13,851 bases of DNA from UBA9732 sp963609725. Its GTDB lineage: Bacteria; Spirochaetota; Spirochaetia; Sphaerochaetales; Sphaerochaetaceae. Below the pieces are notes generated by a model, which saw only the letters and a program-made list of their open reading frames with translations, was not told the DNA's origin and searched no databases. How positions within the stretch are numbered: the stretch's first letter is position 1; the number at the start of each line of letters is the position of its first letter. The stretch is taken from the NCBI GenBank assembly GCA_963609725.1, contig CAVDLI010000043.1:1-13851 (forward strand), written 5' to 3'. Positions 1-6,532 of this stretch are shown one piece after another. The translations under genes and the position numbers were made by a program.

Positions 1-281
1 GCATTCTTTCTAGTCTTACTACCTTGGACGTATTCCAGAAAATGCAAGACTTCTCCTGCAAGGTTTATCTAATGAAAAGAGGGGCTGAAAACAACCCCTC
101 TTAAGTTTATGTTGTGGTTGTAAATCTTTGATCCACACTCTGGGCAGTATTCCCTTGTAGGTAAATCCAATACTCCTACTGTTCTGACAATTTCTCCTCC
201 ATTGGTACTTGGCATCCATTTTGATTCTGATGTTACATTAAAATATGGCAGATTATGCTTAAATGTGATAAATTCTTTCAT
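1..281 (-). pseudogene. Interrupted zinc-ribbon protein, probable relic of a transposase N-terminus
   Basis: The reading frame opens at ATG 279-281 behind a good ribosome binding site (GAAGGAG, 6 nt upstream on the minus strand) and stops at TAG 69-71 after 70 codons. Residues about 44-52 read REYCPECGS, a CxxC zinc-knuckle context like that near the N-terminus of ISL3-type and related transposases. After the stop the same frame stays open to the window edge with protein-like sequence (LAGEVLHFLEYV), so this looks like a gene broken by a nonsense mutation rather than a complete 70-residue protein. The left part lies outside the window, and no terminal inverted repeat was identified. The transposase assignment rests on one Cys motif and position, so it is tentative. 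A real small zinc-ribbon protein is the alternative. Confidence 0.4.
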
Positions 282-334
282 GCGGAACTCCTTCTTTGTT
301 TGGTTTGCAAGATTAACATTAAAGGTTGTTCCGC
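282..334 (-). promoter_or_regulatory. Inverted repeat closing over the leader of the 281-1 reading frame
   Basis: GCGGAAC at 282-288 and GTTCCGC at 328-334 are perfect 7-bp complements flanking the leader of the minus-strand frame that starts at 281. In the transcript the stem would end directly before the start codon and hold the ribosome binding site beside or within the loop. Such leader hairpins are known to limit translation of transposase mRNA arising from outside an element. Applying that here is an inference, and the 39-nt loop makes the fold weak. Confidence 0.3.
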
Positions 335-437
335 TTTTCTTTCAACTATTTATCTTTCTTTTTGTTTCTAACCTATATACAACTAAGACAGCCTCTCGAC
401 TGTCTCTTTCCACTGTTTTTTACACTGAACCGAAAAA

Positions 438-491
438 TGGGTACAAATACTGTACACAAAATGTACACAATTTGTACCCAAAATGTACACA
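438..491. repeat. Five GTAC-centred units at exact 11-bp period (iteron or arm-site-like array)
   Basis: GTAC occurs at 441, 452, 463, 474 and 485, an exact 11-bp period. The last four units share a consensus close to TGTACACAAAA and the first is a variant (GGTACAAATAC). Units 1 and 4 also form a perfect 11-bp inverted repeat, TGGGTACAAAT at 438-448 and ATTTGTACCCA at 470-480. An 11-bp period puts every unit on nearly the same face of the helix, as in cooperative protein-binding arrays. The array lies 104 bp beyond the 3' end of the tRNA-Leu gene. Direct repeats of about this size next to tRNA genes are typical of tyrosine-integrase arm sites. Replication iterons or a repressor operator are alternatives. 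Confidence 0.75.
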
Positions 492-523
492 AATAAGGGT
501 TTTTGACGTTAACCGCTTTTTGT

Positions 524-546
524 GCAAAATACGCATTTCAATGCGT
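524..546 (-). terminator. Possible terminator of tRNA-Leu
   Basis: ACGCAT (531-536) and ATGCGT (541-546) pair around a TTCA loop. Read on the minus strand, the hairpin lies about 50 nt past the tRNA and is followed by ATTTTG. The stem is only 6 bp and the T-run is short, so this is a weak call. Confidence 0.3.
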
Positions 547-594
547 TATTTAAGGATTTTCGGTTAAATTTTTTAACTTTTTTCCTTACTTCGT

Positions 595-677
595 TACCGG
601 AGACGAGACTCGAACTCGAACGCCCTCGCGGACACCAGATTTTGAGTCTAGCGCGTCTACCATTCCGCCACTCCGGC
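595..677 (-). tRNA. tRNA-Leu, anticodon CAA
   Basis: The minus strand folds as a class II tRNA of 83 nt. The acceptor stem GCCGGAG (677-671) pairs with CTCCGGT (602-596) with a terminal G-U, and the discriminator is A at 595. A Leu-type D arm follows. The anticodon stem-loop is CTAGA-CTCAAAA-TCTGG, with the CAA anticodon at plus-strand positions 642-644, reading TTG codons. A long variable arm is closed by TCC/GGG around GCGA. The T arm has TTCGAGT as its loop, with one mismatch at the outer T-stem pair. The 3' CCA is not encoded (ACG follows the discriminator), so it must be added enzymatically. The gene stands alone with its own promoter. Confidence 0.93.
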
Positions 678-689
678 AAATTCTCAAGC

Positions 690-719
690 ATTGTATCCTA
701 AAGGCCTGTTCTTTTTCAA
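690..719 (-). promoter_or_regulatory. Sigma-70 type promoter of tRNA-Leu
   Basis: On the minus strand TTGAAA (719-714) and TACAAT (695-690) are separated by 18 bp. Transcription would start around 683, a few nucleotides before the mature tRNA 5' end at 677. Both boxes are close to consensus and ideally placed. Confidence 0.6.
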
Positions 720-753
720 GTGATTATTTAGTGAGTGTGATTATTTCGTGAGC
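720..753. repeat. 17-bp tandem duplication
   Basis: GTGATTATTTAGTGAGT (720-736) is followed directly by GTGATTATTTCGTGAGC (737-753), 15 of 17 bases identical. It begins at the -35 box of the tRNA promoter. No function can be read from it. Confidence 0.7.
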
Positions 754-1075
754 GCTTAGAGGTTTTTTCAAAACTGTCATTATGGCTCTTGGTTTGTATC
801 TTCTTATTTTGCTACAGTTCCTTTCCGGCTAAAAGAAAATTTCTTCAAACTTCATAATACACAAAATATTACCTCAGTTTTCAGAAAATGCTTTTTATCT
901 CGCAAGAAAATCCCATATTTTCATAAAATCAAGGGCCAAAAACCTCATTTTGCACAAACCTCATTATTTATTATGTGTTATTTATCACGTTACTTTACTT
1001 GGTTTTGTTTGTTCTATCCTTAGAAGTTTTTGTAAAACTGCTTTCTTTTCTTTTTGAGTTTTTGCAAAACTATGT
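754..1075. other. Non-coding AT-rich stretch upstream of the patatin gene
   Basis: No coding frame with a usable start is seen. Near-palindromes built on AGTTTTTGNAAAACT occur at 1025-1039 and 1057-1071, and a degenerate copy (GGTTTTTTCAAAACT) at 761-775. AACCTCATT occurs twice 17 bp apart (941-949, 958-966). The rest is unstructured AT-rich sequence. Confidence 0.6.
1025..1071. repeat. Pair of near-palindromic 15-mers
   Basis: AGTTTTTGTAAAACT (1025-1039) and AGTTTTTGCAAAACT (1057-1071) differ at one base and start 32 bp apart, about three helical turns. Each is a near-perfect dyad. They could be paired operator sites for the downstream patatin gene or simple AT-rich hairpins. Confidence 0.55.
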
Positions 1076-1160
1076 TTATATTTTATATGCTTATATTTTA
1101 TATATTGAAATATACATATTGATATTGAAATATACACACTGAAGAGAAATATACATATTA
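1076..1160 (+). promoter_or_regulatory. Tandem-repeat leader/promoter region of the patatin gene
   Basis: TTATATTTTATAT occurs at 1076-1088 and 1091-1103 (15-bp period). A unit of about 20 bp built on GAAATATACAYAYT follows three times, beginning at 1107, 1127 and 1146. The repeats contain several overlapping TTGAAA and TATACA-like boxes, so a promoter is likely here but no single -35/-10 pair can be assigned. The array ends just before the ribosome binding site. Copy-number change in such an array would alter promoter spacing. Confidence 0.5.
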
Positions 1161-1173
1161 AAGAGGTGGGCCA

Positions 1174-3807
1174 ATGAAGAAGGCAAAGGCTTTTATTGCC
1201 TTGATAATTGTTATGACTGTAAGTTTTGTGGCTTTTGCAACAGAGCCTGGAGAAACTCTTGAAATTGAACCTGGAAGTTCTACTTCTTCAAGTACTTTAT
1301 TGTTGGAAGTTTCTCAAAACTCAAGCAGTAATGTTCGAGACAGCGAACAACAAGATAACAATGTCCAAGATGACAGCGTACAAAACAACATTGAACCAAT
1401 AAGTGAAGAAAATGTTGAGAGTTTTACGGCAGAACAAGACAACGATATAGATAAAGCTATAAATTCAATAAATGAAGAGGGTGTTGAAAGTTTTACAGAT
1501 GAGCCAAATGTAGCTGATATTCAAAATTCTGCAGCCCGCACTTCTAATGCAGCTACTTCTAATGCAGCTACTTCTAATGCAGATACTTCTAATGCAGATA
1601 CTACCAATACAAATACTTCCAATATCAGCACTTCCAATGCCCAAACAATAAATTCACAAATTGACTTCACGCAAGACACTCTACTTCTTGCCGATATTCC
1701 AATTATCTACGGAGAAGAAAAGTTTCTTGAAAGAATAAAAGAAAAAACAGGTGGTGAGCGTGAGCCAATTGGACTTGTGCTAAGTGGAGGCTCAGCAAGA
1801 GCTTTTGCACATATTGGAGTACTTCAATACTTAGAAGAGCAGGGGATTTATCCAGACTACATAGTAAGTAACTCTATGGGAAGTATTGTAGCTTTGCTGT
1901 ATGGCGCCGGCATGAGCCCCTCACAAATTCTTGAAGTTGTAACATCAACCAATTTTGGTGACCTTTTTGAGTTTTCTCTTCCAATAAATACAGGCCTATT
2001 AGATATCACCAAATTCAAATCTATAATTGGAGCTTATGTAGGAGAAGACTTGAAAGTAGAAGACCTCACAATCCCAGTCATGGTTGTTTGTGAAGATTTG
2101 ACAACAAAACGACAAATTCTAATTACAGAAGGCTCATTTCTTGATGTACTTGCAGCAAGTTTTGCACTTCCTGTTTATTTTGGAAGCGTAGAATATGAAG
2201 ACCATGTCCTTGTAGATGGCGGAATTGCCAACATTGCCCCAATTGAAGTTGCATACAAATACTCAAACAATGTCATAGTTTCTACAACTTTCTATGCAGG
2301 CAAAGATCTAAACGAAAAAAATCCAATAACAGGACTTAACATTAGTATTGATATTGGCAAACGTAGACAGGGTGTTGTAGAACTTAAAGCACATCCAGAA
2401 GCAATTTGGATAAGATGTAACGTAGAAGATTTTTCTTTCATGGACTTCAAACAGTCACAAGCATTGGCACAGCACGGATACAATTCTTGTCTTGAAAAAA
2501 GCGAAGAGATATCCCAATTTTCCAAGATATATAAAGGGGAAGAGACTAGCATAATAAAGGCCGATGCCTCTGTTCTGCCACGAAATATAGATCCACTTGA
2601 AAATGATACTGTACAAACATTGGAAGATGTTGAAGATAGCGTAAATGAAATAACAGCTACAGCTAATGCTACTTTCTTGAAAAAATTGGAAAGAAAGAGA
2701 GTGTTTTTTGCTTCTAGAATGCCAAAAGTAAAACGTAGTTATGATATTTATAACAGAAGTAAAACAATAGGCACTGCAACAAGTTTTGGATTTAGTTTCA
2801 AAGTATATGAAAATAGTGATTATATGTTTAGAGACGATTTTGTTTTTGGGCTAGATTATGCATTATCGGCTGGTAATCTTGATGTAAAAGTAACAGTTGG
2901 AGCAGCTACAAAATTGCAATCTTATGGTTATGATGCATACCAAGAAAAGAAAATTTTCTACCAGCATGTAATGCCAACAGTGGATATTTCAATAGATTAC
3001 TATCTTGGAAGTTATGTAAAAGCAAGTGTTAACGGATCTGTAAGTGCTACAAAACATACTCAAAATAAAATTGTTGCTCTATATTTTGATGTATTACAAT
3101 CACTTATGTTCCGTACAAGCTCGTTTGAAATAGGAAACATTCCTGGTAAATTTACTTTCTCAGCAGTTCAAAGTTTTGAGCTAATTGCACCAGGAGATGG
3201 AACTTTAGATGTGTTTTATGACCTTACTTCTCCTCTTTTAGCAGGGAAAGTTGTATTTGATTATTCGTCTAATATAATTACAACCAATATAAAAGCCGGA
3301 GTGCAACACGTTGGGTGGATAGGCAGCGCTTCATCAAGATTGTTTGGAGTAGCTTCTTTGGATTTTGGTGTAAATATTACTAAAGAATTCTCGTTAGAAA
3401 TTGGAGCTACTTCTCGTTTTTCATTTGATGGCAAAGGGAATATTCCAATCTTCTCAAAAGACGGTTTTGTACTTGCTTCTGAAAGCTTAGAATCTCAAGG
3501 AACTGTAAAATCAACAGTTGATAACTCTCAACAGTACATTATTGCAACATCTATTGCTCTTGATTATATGTTCCAAAAAGGTTCTATTGGAGTTGGTGAA
3601 ATTATTCTTATTTCAGAAAGCAGTGTTGGCGCATTCTGTAACCTTTTGTGGAATGACGGAGCAACTCCTCATGTGCAAGTAGGGCTCAAAACATCAACTG
3701 TGCTTGGCTTTATTGGCCTTAAAGATGCACCTTTGAGTTTTGAAGTTTTATACGACATTTCAATGAAGAAATTCTTGTGGAAGTTGTCTTTTAAGAATTC
3801 TTTCTAA
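1174..3807 (+). CDS. Secreted patatin-like phospholipase with C-terminal outer-membrane beta-barrel-like domain
   Basis: The 877-residue protein starts at ATG 1174 behind AAGAGGTG (1161-1168). Residues 1-22 form a signal peptide (basic KKAK, hydrophobic core, cleavage after AFA). Residues 25-170 are acidic, Ser/Asn-rich low-complexity sequence with a duplicated VESFT segment and seven five-residue TSNAA-type repeats (123-157). The patatin domain begins near residue 196: oxyanion-hole segment SGGSARA (204-210), nucleophile elbow SNSMG with Ser234, and catalytic Asp348 in VDGG. The first position of the usual GxSxG is Ser. From about 530 to the end the sequence is alternating beta-type, ending in KNSF; a terminal Phe is typical of BAM-assembled outer-membrane proteins. 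Patatin-barrel (type Vd-like) proteins are known, but I see no clear POTRA domain here. The likely role is hydrolysis of phospholipid or acyl esters at the outer membrane or cell surface; the substrate is unknown. Confidence 0.85.
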   Translation: MKKAKAFIALIIVMTVSFVAFATEPGETLEIEPGSSTSSSTLLLEVSQNSSSNVRDSEQQDNNVQDDSVQNNIEPISEENVESFTAEQDNDIDKAINSINEEGVESFTDEPNVADIQNSAARTSNAATSNAATSNADTSNADTTNTNTSNISTSNAQTINSQIDFTQDTLLLADIPIIYGEEKFLERIKEKTGGEREPIGLVLSGGSARAFAHIGVLQYLEEQGIYPDYIVSNSMGSIVALLYGAGMSPSQILEVVTSTNFGDLFEFSLPINTGLLDITKFKSIIGAYVGEDLKVEDLTIPVMVVCEDLTTKRQILITEGSFLDVLAASFALPVYFGSVEYEDHVLVDGGIANIAPIEVAYKYSNNVIVSTTFYAGKDLNEKNPITGLNISIDIGKRRQGVVELKAHPEAIWIRCNVEDFSFMDFKQSQALAQHGYNSCLEKSEEISQFSKIYKGEETSIIKADASVLPRNIDPLENDTVQTLEDVEDSVNEITATANATFLKKLERKRVFFASRMPKVKRSYDIYNRSKTIGTATSFGFSFKVYENSDYMFRDDFVFGLDYALSAGNLDVKVTVGAATKLQSYGYDAYQEKKIFYQHVMPTVDISIDYYLGSYVKASVNGSVSATKHTQNKIVALYFDVLQSLMFRTSSFEIGNIPGKFTFSAVQSFELIAPGDGTLDVFYDLTSPLLAGKVVFDYSSNIITTNIKAGVQHVGWIGSASSRLFGVASLDFGVNITKEFSLEIGATSRFSFDGKGNIPIFSKDGFVLASESLESQGTVKSTVDNSQQYIIATSIALDYMFQKGSIGVGEIILISESSVGAFCNLLWNDGATPHVQVGLKTSTVLGFIGLKDAPLSFEVLYDISMKKFLWKLSFKNSF
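1540..1644 (+). repeat. In-frame 15-bp tandem repeat, seven units
   Basis: Seven consecutive 15-bp units related to ACTTCTAATGCAGCT encode TSNAA, TSNAA, TSNAD, TSNAD, TTNTN, TSNIS and TSNAQ (residues 123-157 of the patatin protein). The first four are almost identical and the last three have diverged. As the unit is a multiple of three, gain or loss changes linker length without a frameshift. Confidence 0.85.
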
Positions 3808-3839
3808 TCCAGTTTCCACAAAGCATTTTGCAAAAATTT

Positions 3840-5051
3840 CTAAAAAGAGGCTTTAAGTTCAAAACTTAGAGTCTCTTTTGTTATTGGGTGTGTAAAAGAA
3901 AGGTATCTTGCTTGTAACATCATGCGTGGAACTTTTGCACTTTTATCTTGCGCTATATCACCATAAAGACTGTCTCCCACAATTGGGTGCCCCAGTCCAT
4001 AAGCACAATGCACTCTAAGTTGGTGCGTTCTTCCTGTTAAAGGCGTAAGCTTAAGACGTGTACATTTTGTGCTATAGCGGTTTTCAATACTAAGTTTTTC
4101 CCATTGCGTAACAGCGTTTTTGCCGTTCTCTAAATCTATTATTTGGTAAGGTCTATTTGATACATCAAGTCTAATTGGAAGCTCAATTTTTCCAAAGTCT
4201 TCTTCAATAATGCCATAAACTAGTGCTTCATATGTTTTACAAACTTCTCGTTTTTCAAAAGAAAGAGAAAGGTCATCATGAGATTTTTTTGTAAGCCCCA
4301 AAACCATAAGACCACTTGTTGCTTGGTCTAATCTGTGTATGCAAGGTTGCTCAATACAAGAAGAATATAAAGACTTTACTCTTGATGATATACAATCTTG
4401 TTTATCTGGGCCTTTGCCTTCAATAGAAAGAACGCCACTAGGTTTGTTTACAACAATAATTTTTCCATCATAATACTCAATATCAAGACCCAAGATATAT
4501 TTTAGAAGTTCTTTACATCTAGAATCACAAGGGTTGTAGTATTCTAAATGTGTGTGAGAACTTGTGTTTTCTCCATAAAAAAACTCTGCCATTGACAGTG
4601 GCTTTTTGCCAAGTTTATAAGCACAATTTAATAATTTGGGAGCACAACAATCGCCTGTTCCTGATGGTGAGTTTGGAAAAATGTCACATAGTTTACGTTT
4701 TACGCCATCAAAACAGTGAAAGCTGTATAATTTTTGAACTTCTTTCCAACACTTTTTTGATTCTTCTTTTGGATTAGATGAAAGCTTTACTTGTTTATCT
4801 ATTTTGCAAAGAAGAGCTTTCATATCATTGACATCAAAAGCTGGCTCAACAAAGTTTTCTACTTTATATTGGCCCTCAAGCATACCTGAAAAAGCACGAA
4901 GAACAGTACCATCATCACAAACAAGAACTCCAAACATACGGCCGTGGCCGGTTTGTTTGAGAGCCTTACCAATAGAAGAGCTGTCAAGTTCTTCTATGAG
5001 TTTTTGGCATTGTTCTTGTGCAATTTTAGTTGGAAGAATTGGTGTTCTCAT
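3840..5051 (-). CDS. RluA-family RNA pseudouridine synthase with Cys-rich N-terminal domain
   Basis: This 403-residue enzyme isomerises uridine to pseudouridine in structured RNA, probably rRNA or tRNA. Residues about 190-403 are the RluA catalytic domain: NKPSG (202-206), HRLDQATSG with catalytic Asp242 (239-247), and LTGRTHQLRVH (338-348). The N-terminal half is not an S4 domain. It matches, from memory, the extension of a subgroup of long RluA-like proteins in other bacteria, with FSGMLEG (54-60), SGTGDCCAPKLL (130-141) and PCDSRCKELL (174-183). The conserved Cys135, Cys136, Cys175 and Cys179 could bind metal, which is an inference. The start ATG lies 26 bp inside the end of the MATE gene and has no clear Shine-Dalgarno sequence, suggesting translational coupling. 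The last 13 codons form a terminator hairpin. The exact target uridine cannot be read from sequence. Confidence 0.9.
   Translation of the reverse strand: MRTPILPTKIAQEQCQKLIEELDSSSIGKALKQTGHGRMFGVLVCDDGTVLRAFSGMLEGQYKVENFVEPAFDVNDMKALLCKIDKQVKLSSNPKEESKKCWKEVQKLYSFHCFDGVKRKLCDIFPNSPSGTGDCCAPKLLNCAYKLGKKPLSMAEFFYGENTSSHTHLEYYNPCDSRCKELLKYILGLDIEYYDGKIIVVNKPSGVLSIEGKGPDKQDCISSRVKSLYSSCIEQPCIHRLDQATSGLMVLGLTKKSHDDLSLSFEKREVCKTYEALVYGIIEEDFGKIELPIRLDVSNRPYQIIDLENGKNAVTQWEKLSIENRYSTKCTRLKLTPLTGRTHQLRVHCAYGLGHPIVGDSLYGDIAQDKSAKVPRMMLQARYLSFTHPITKETLSFELKASF
3843..3879. terminator. 17-bp bidirectional terminator hairpin inside the RluA-family coding end
   Basis: Bases 3843-3859 pair with 3863-3879 in 17 consecutive pairs (two G-U in the plus-strand transcript) around a CAA loop. 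The stem is A-rich at one foot and T-rich at the other. On the minus strand it is followed by further T's, and it would end the MATE-RluA transcript. On the plus strand the foot ends in CTCTTTTG and would end the patatin transcript. The intergenic gap between the two convergent stop codons is only 32 bp, so the hairpin is built from the last RluA-family codons and overlaps the T of the TAG stop region. Confidence 0.8.
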
Positions 5052-6462
5052 TTTGACTAGAACTTTTGTTCAAAATATCCTTCTTAGCGCTTTTTACAAT
5101 AATATCGGCCTTATTGGAAATGTTGTCGTGGCTGTATATGTTTCCAAATATGTAATAAATGAGAAATGCCAATGAAGTTACAATCCATGTTGCAGGGTAG
5201 CATGCCATGACAGAATTAAGTGTTCCATAGATTGGTGGTACTACTTTTAGCCATACTACTCTTAGAATGCATATTCCAAAAACAGTGAAGATTGTTGGCA
5301 TTAGTGCTTTACCTGTTCCTCTTATTGCGCCAGAAAGAATTTCAATGAGGATGTATGTAAAATAGAATGGTGCAATGCAGTCAAGTATCCCAACTCCAAT
5401 GTCTATAACTTCGTTGTCGCTTGCAAATAGCATGAAGCCGTAACGTGAGAATTTCAAATATACAGCTTCAATGAGAAGTGTTACAACCAAAGACATTCTT
5501 AAGCAGGTACGCACACCTTTTTTTGACCTATCCATTAATCCTGCGCCATAATTTTGGCCAACAAAGGTTGTAATTGCTATTCCAAATGCAGATATAGTCA
5601 TCCAATACAAACTATCAAGTTTGCTGTAAGCTGCCCATGCTGCAGCTGTGTTGGTACCAAAACGATTTATTGAAGTTTGAATTATGAGGTTTGATATTGT
5701 GTAAAGAACAGCTTGAATACCGGCAGGCAAGCCAATATATATTGTCTTTTTGAGCATGTATTTTTCAAACTTAATGTCTTTGTAAATGAGACGGCAGCAA
5801 TCTTGTTTCTTCCTAAGAACAATTATTACAAGTATTAATGATAAAACTTGAGAAAGAACTGTTGCATAAGCTGCGCCTTCTACTCCCATCTTAAATGGGC
5901 CTACAAATAAAATATCAAGAACTATGTTCAAAAGGCATCCTGCTATTAAGAAGTAAAGCGGGCGTTTACTGTCTCCAAAAGCTCGGAATATTCCGGCTCC
6001 CATATTGTACATAACAGTGGCAATTCCACCAGCAAAGTATATGTGTATATATCTCAAAGCAAGAGGCATGATTTCCTCTGGCGTGGCTATTAAGCGTAAA
6101 AGTGGCTCAGCTGTAAGGTATCCGGCCACTGAAATTAAAATTCCACATACAATAGAAAGTGCAATTGCATTGTGAATAGCACTGTGTACACGTTCTTCAT
6201 TCTGAGCTCCATAGTATTGAGAAATAACAACTGTTGCTCCAGATGCAAGACCTGTAAAAAAACCAATGAGAAGATTTATAACAGTGCTTGTTCCCCCTCC
6301 AACAGCAGCAAGTGCTTCTTTGCCTAAGAAATTGCCTACGACTACAGCATCCACAGTGTTGTAGAGTTGTTGGAAAAATGTACCTAGCAGAATGGGGAAA
6401 AAGAATCCAAGTAACTGTTTCCAAATTGTTCCTTGTGTGATGTTATTACTGTTTATGCTCAT
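5026..6462 (-). CDS. MATE-family multidrug/cation antiporter
   Basis: The 478-residue protein is an integral inner-membrane protein with about 12 hydrophobic segments in two homologous halves. The N-terminal signature FFQQLYNTVDAVVVGNFLG (29-47) with GGGTS (56-60) is typical of the NorM/DinF-like MATE family, which exports organic cations and drugs in exchange for Na+ or H+. Length is slightly above the usual 440-460 residues because of a hydrophilic C-terminal tail (about 440-478) rich in Asn, Ser and Lys. The start ATG has only a weak upstream purine stretch. The gene is the first of a two-gene unit, overlapping the RluA-family gene by 26 bp. It is divergent from queH with a 70-bp shared upstream region. 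Substrate cannot be predicted. Confidence 0.92.
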   Translation of the reverse strand: MSINSNNITQGTIWKQLLGFFFPILLGTFFQQLYNTVDAVVVGNFLGKEALAAVGGGTSTVINLLIGFFTGLASGATVVISQYYGAQNEERVHSAIHNAIALSIVCGILISVAGYLTAEPLLRLIATPEEIMPLALRYIHIYFAGGIATVMYNMGAGIFRAFGDSKRPLYFLIAGCLLNIVLDILFVGPFKMGVEGAAYATVLSQVLSLILVIIVLRKKQDCCRLIYKDIKFEKYMLKKTIYIGLPAGIQAVLYTISNLIIQTSINRFGTNTAAAWAAYSKLDSLYWMTISAFGIAITTFVGQNYGAGLMDRSKKGVRTCLRMSLVVTLLIEAVYLKFSRYGFMLFASDNEVIDIGVGILDCIAPFYFTYILIEILSGAIRGTGKALMPTIFTVFGICILRVVWLKVVPPIYGTLNSVMACYPATWIVTSLAFLIYYIFGNIYSHDNISNKADIIVKSAKKDILNKSSSQNENTNSSN

Positions 6463-6520
6463 GGCAACCGATTATGCCCTTTTTGTCAATTCTTGTGTAG
6501 TCGTATTTGCAAGTTTTGAT

Positions 6521-6526
6521 TATAAT
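6521..6526 (+). promoter_or_regulatory. Consensus -10 box placed for a leaderless queH mRNA
   Basis: TATAAT lies six bases before the queH ATG (6533), so transcription would start at or within a base or two of the A of the start codon. The intervening TAGCGC holds no Shine-Dalgarno sequence. No good -35 was found at 16-18 bp; a TG at 6517-6518 may help as an extended -10. Confidence 0.55.
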
Positions 6527-6532
6527 TAGCGC

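Larger units (their letters stand above)
282..594. other. Non-coding stretch between transposase-like relic and tRNA-Leu
   Basis: No gene with a credible start is visible here. A plus-strand open frame crosses the stretch (202-567) but lacks a ribosome binding site and overlaps the relic antisense. The stretch holds the leader inverted repeat (282-334), a small hairpin with stem AGACAG/CTGTCT at 386-405, the 11-bp repeat array, a hairpin at 531-546 and AT-rich sequence next to the tRNA 3' end. Confidence 0.6.

Noticed and set aside
386..405. AGACAG/CTGTCT hairpin as a terminator
   Set aside because: The stem is 6 bp with an 8-nt loop and no adequate T-run on either strand.
438..491. CRISPR-like repeat array
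   Set aside because: The units are 11 bp and contiguous, with no spacers of 25-40 bp, and no cas gene is present.
202..567. Plus-strand open frame of 121 codons over the repeat array
   Set aside because: It begins antisense inside the relic, has no ribosome binding site, and part of its sequence is just translation of the 11-bp repeats.
6471..6489. TTGACA and CATAAT on the minus strand as the MATE promoter
   Set aside because: The two boxes are only 7 bp apart, too close for a sigma-70 promoter.
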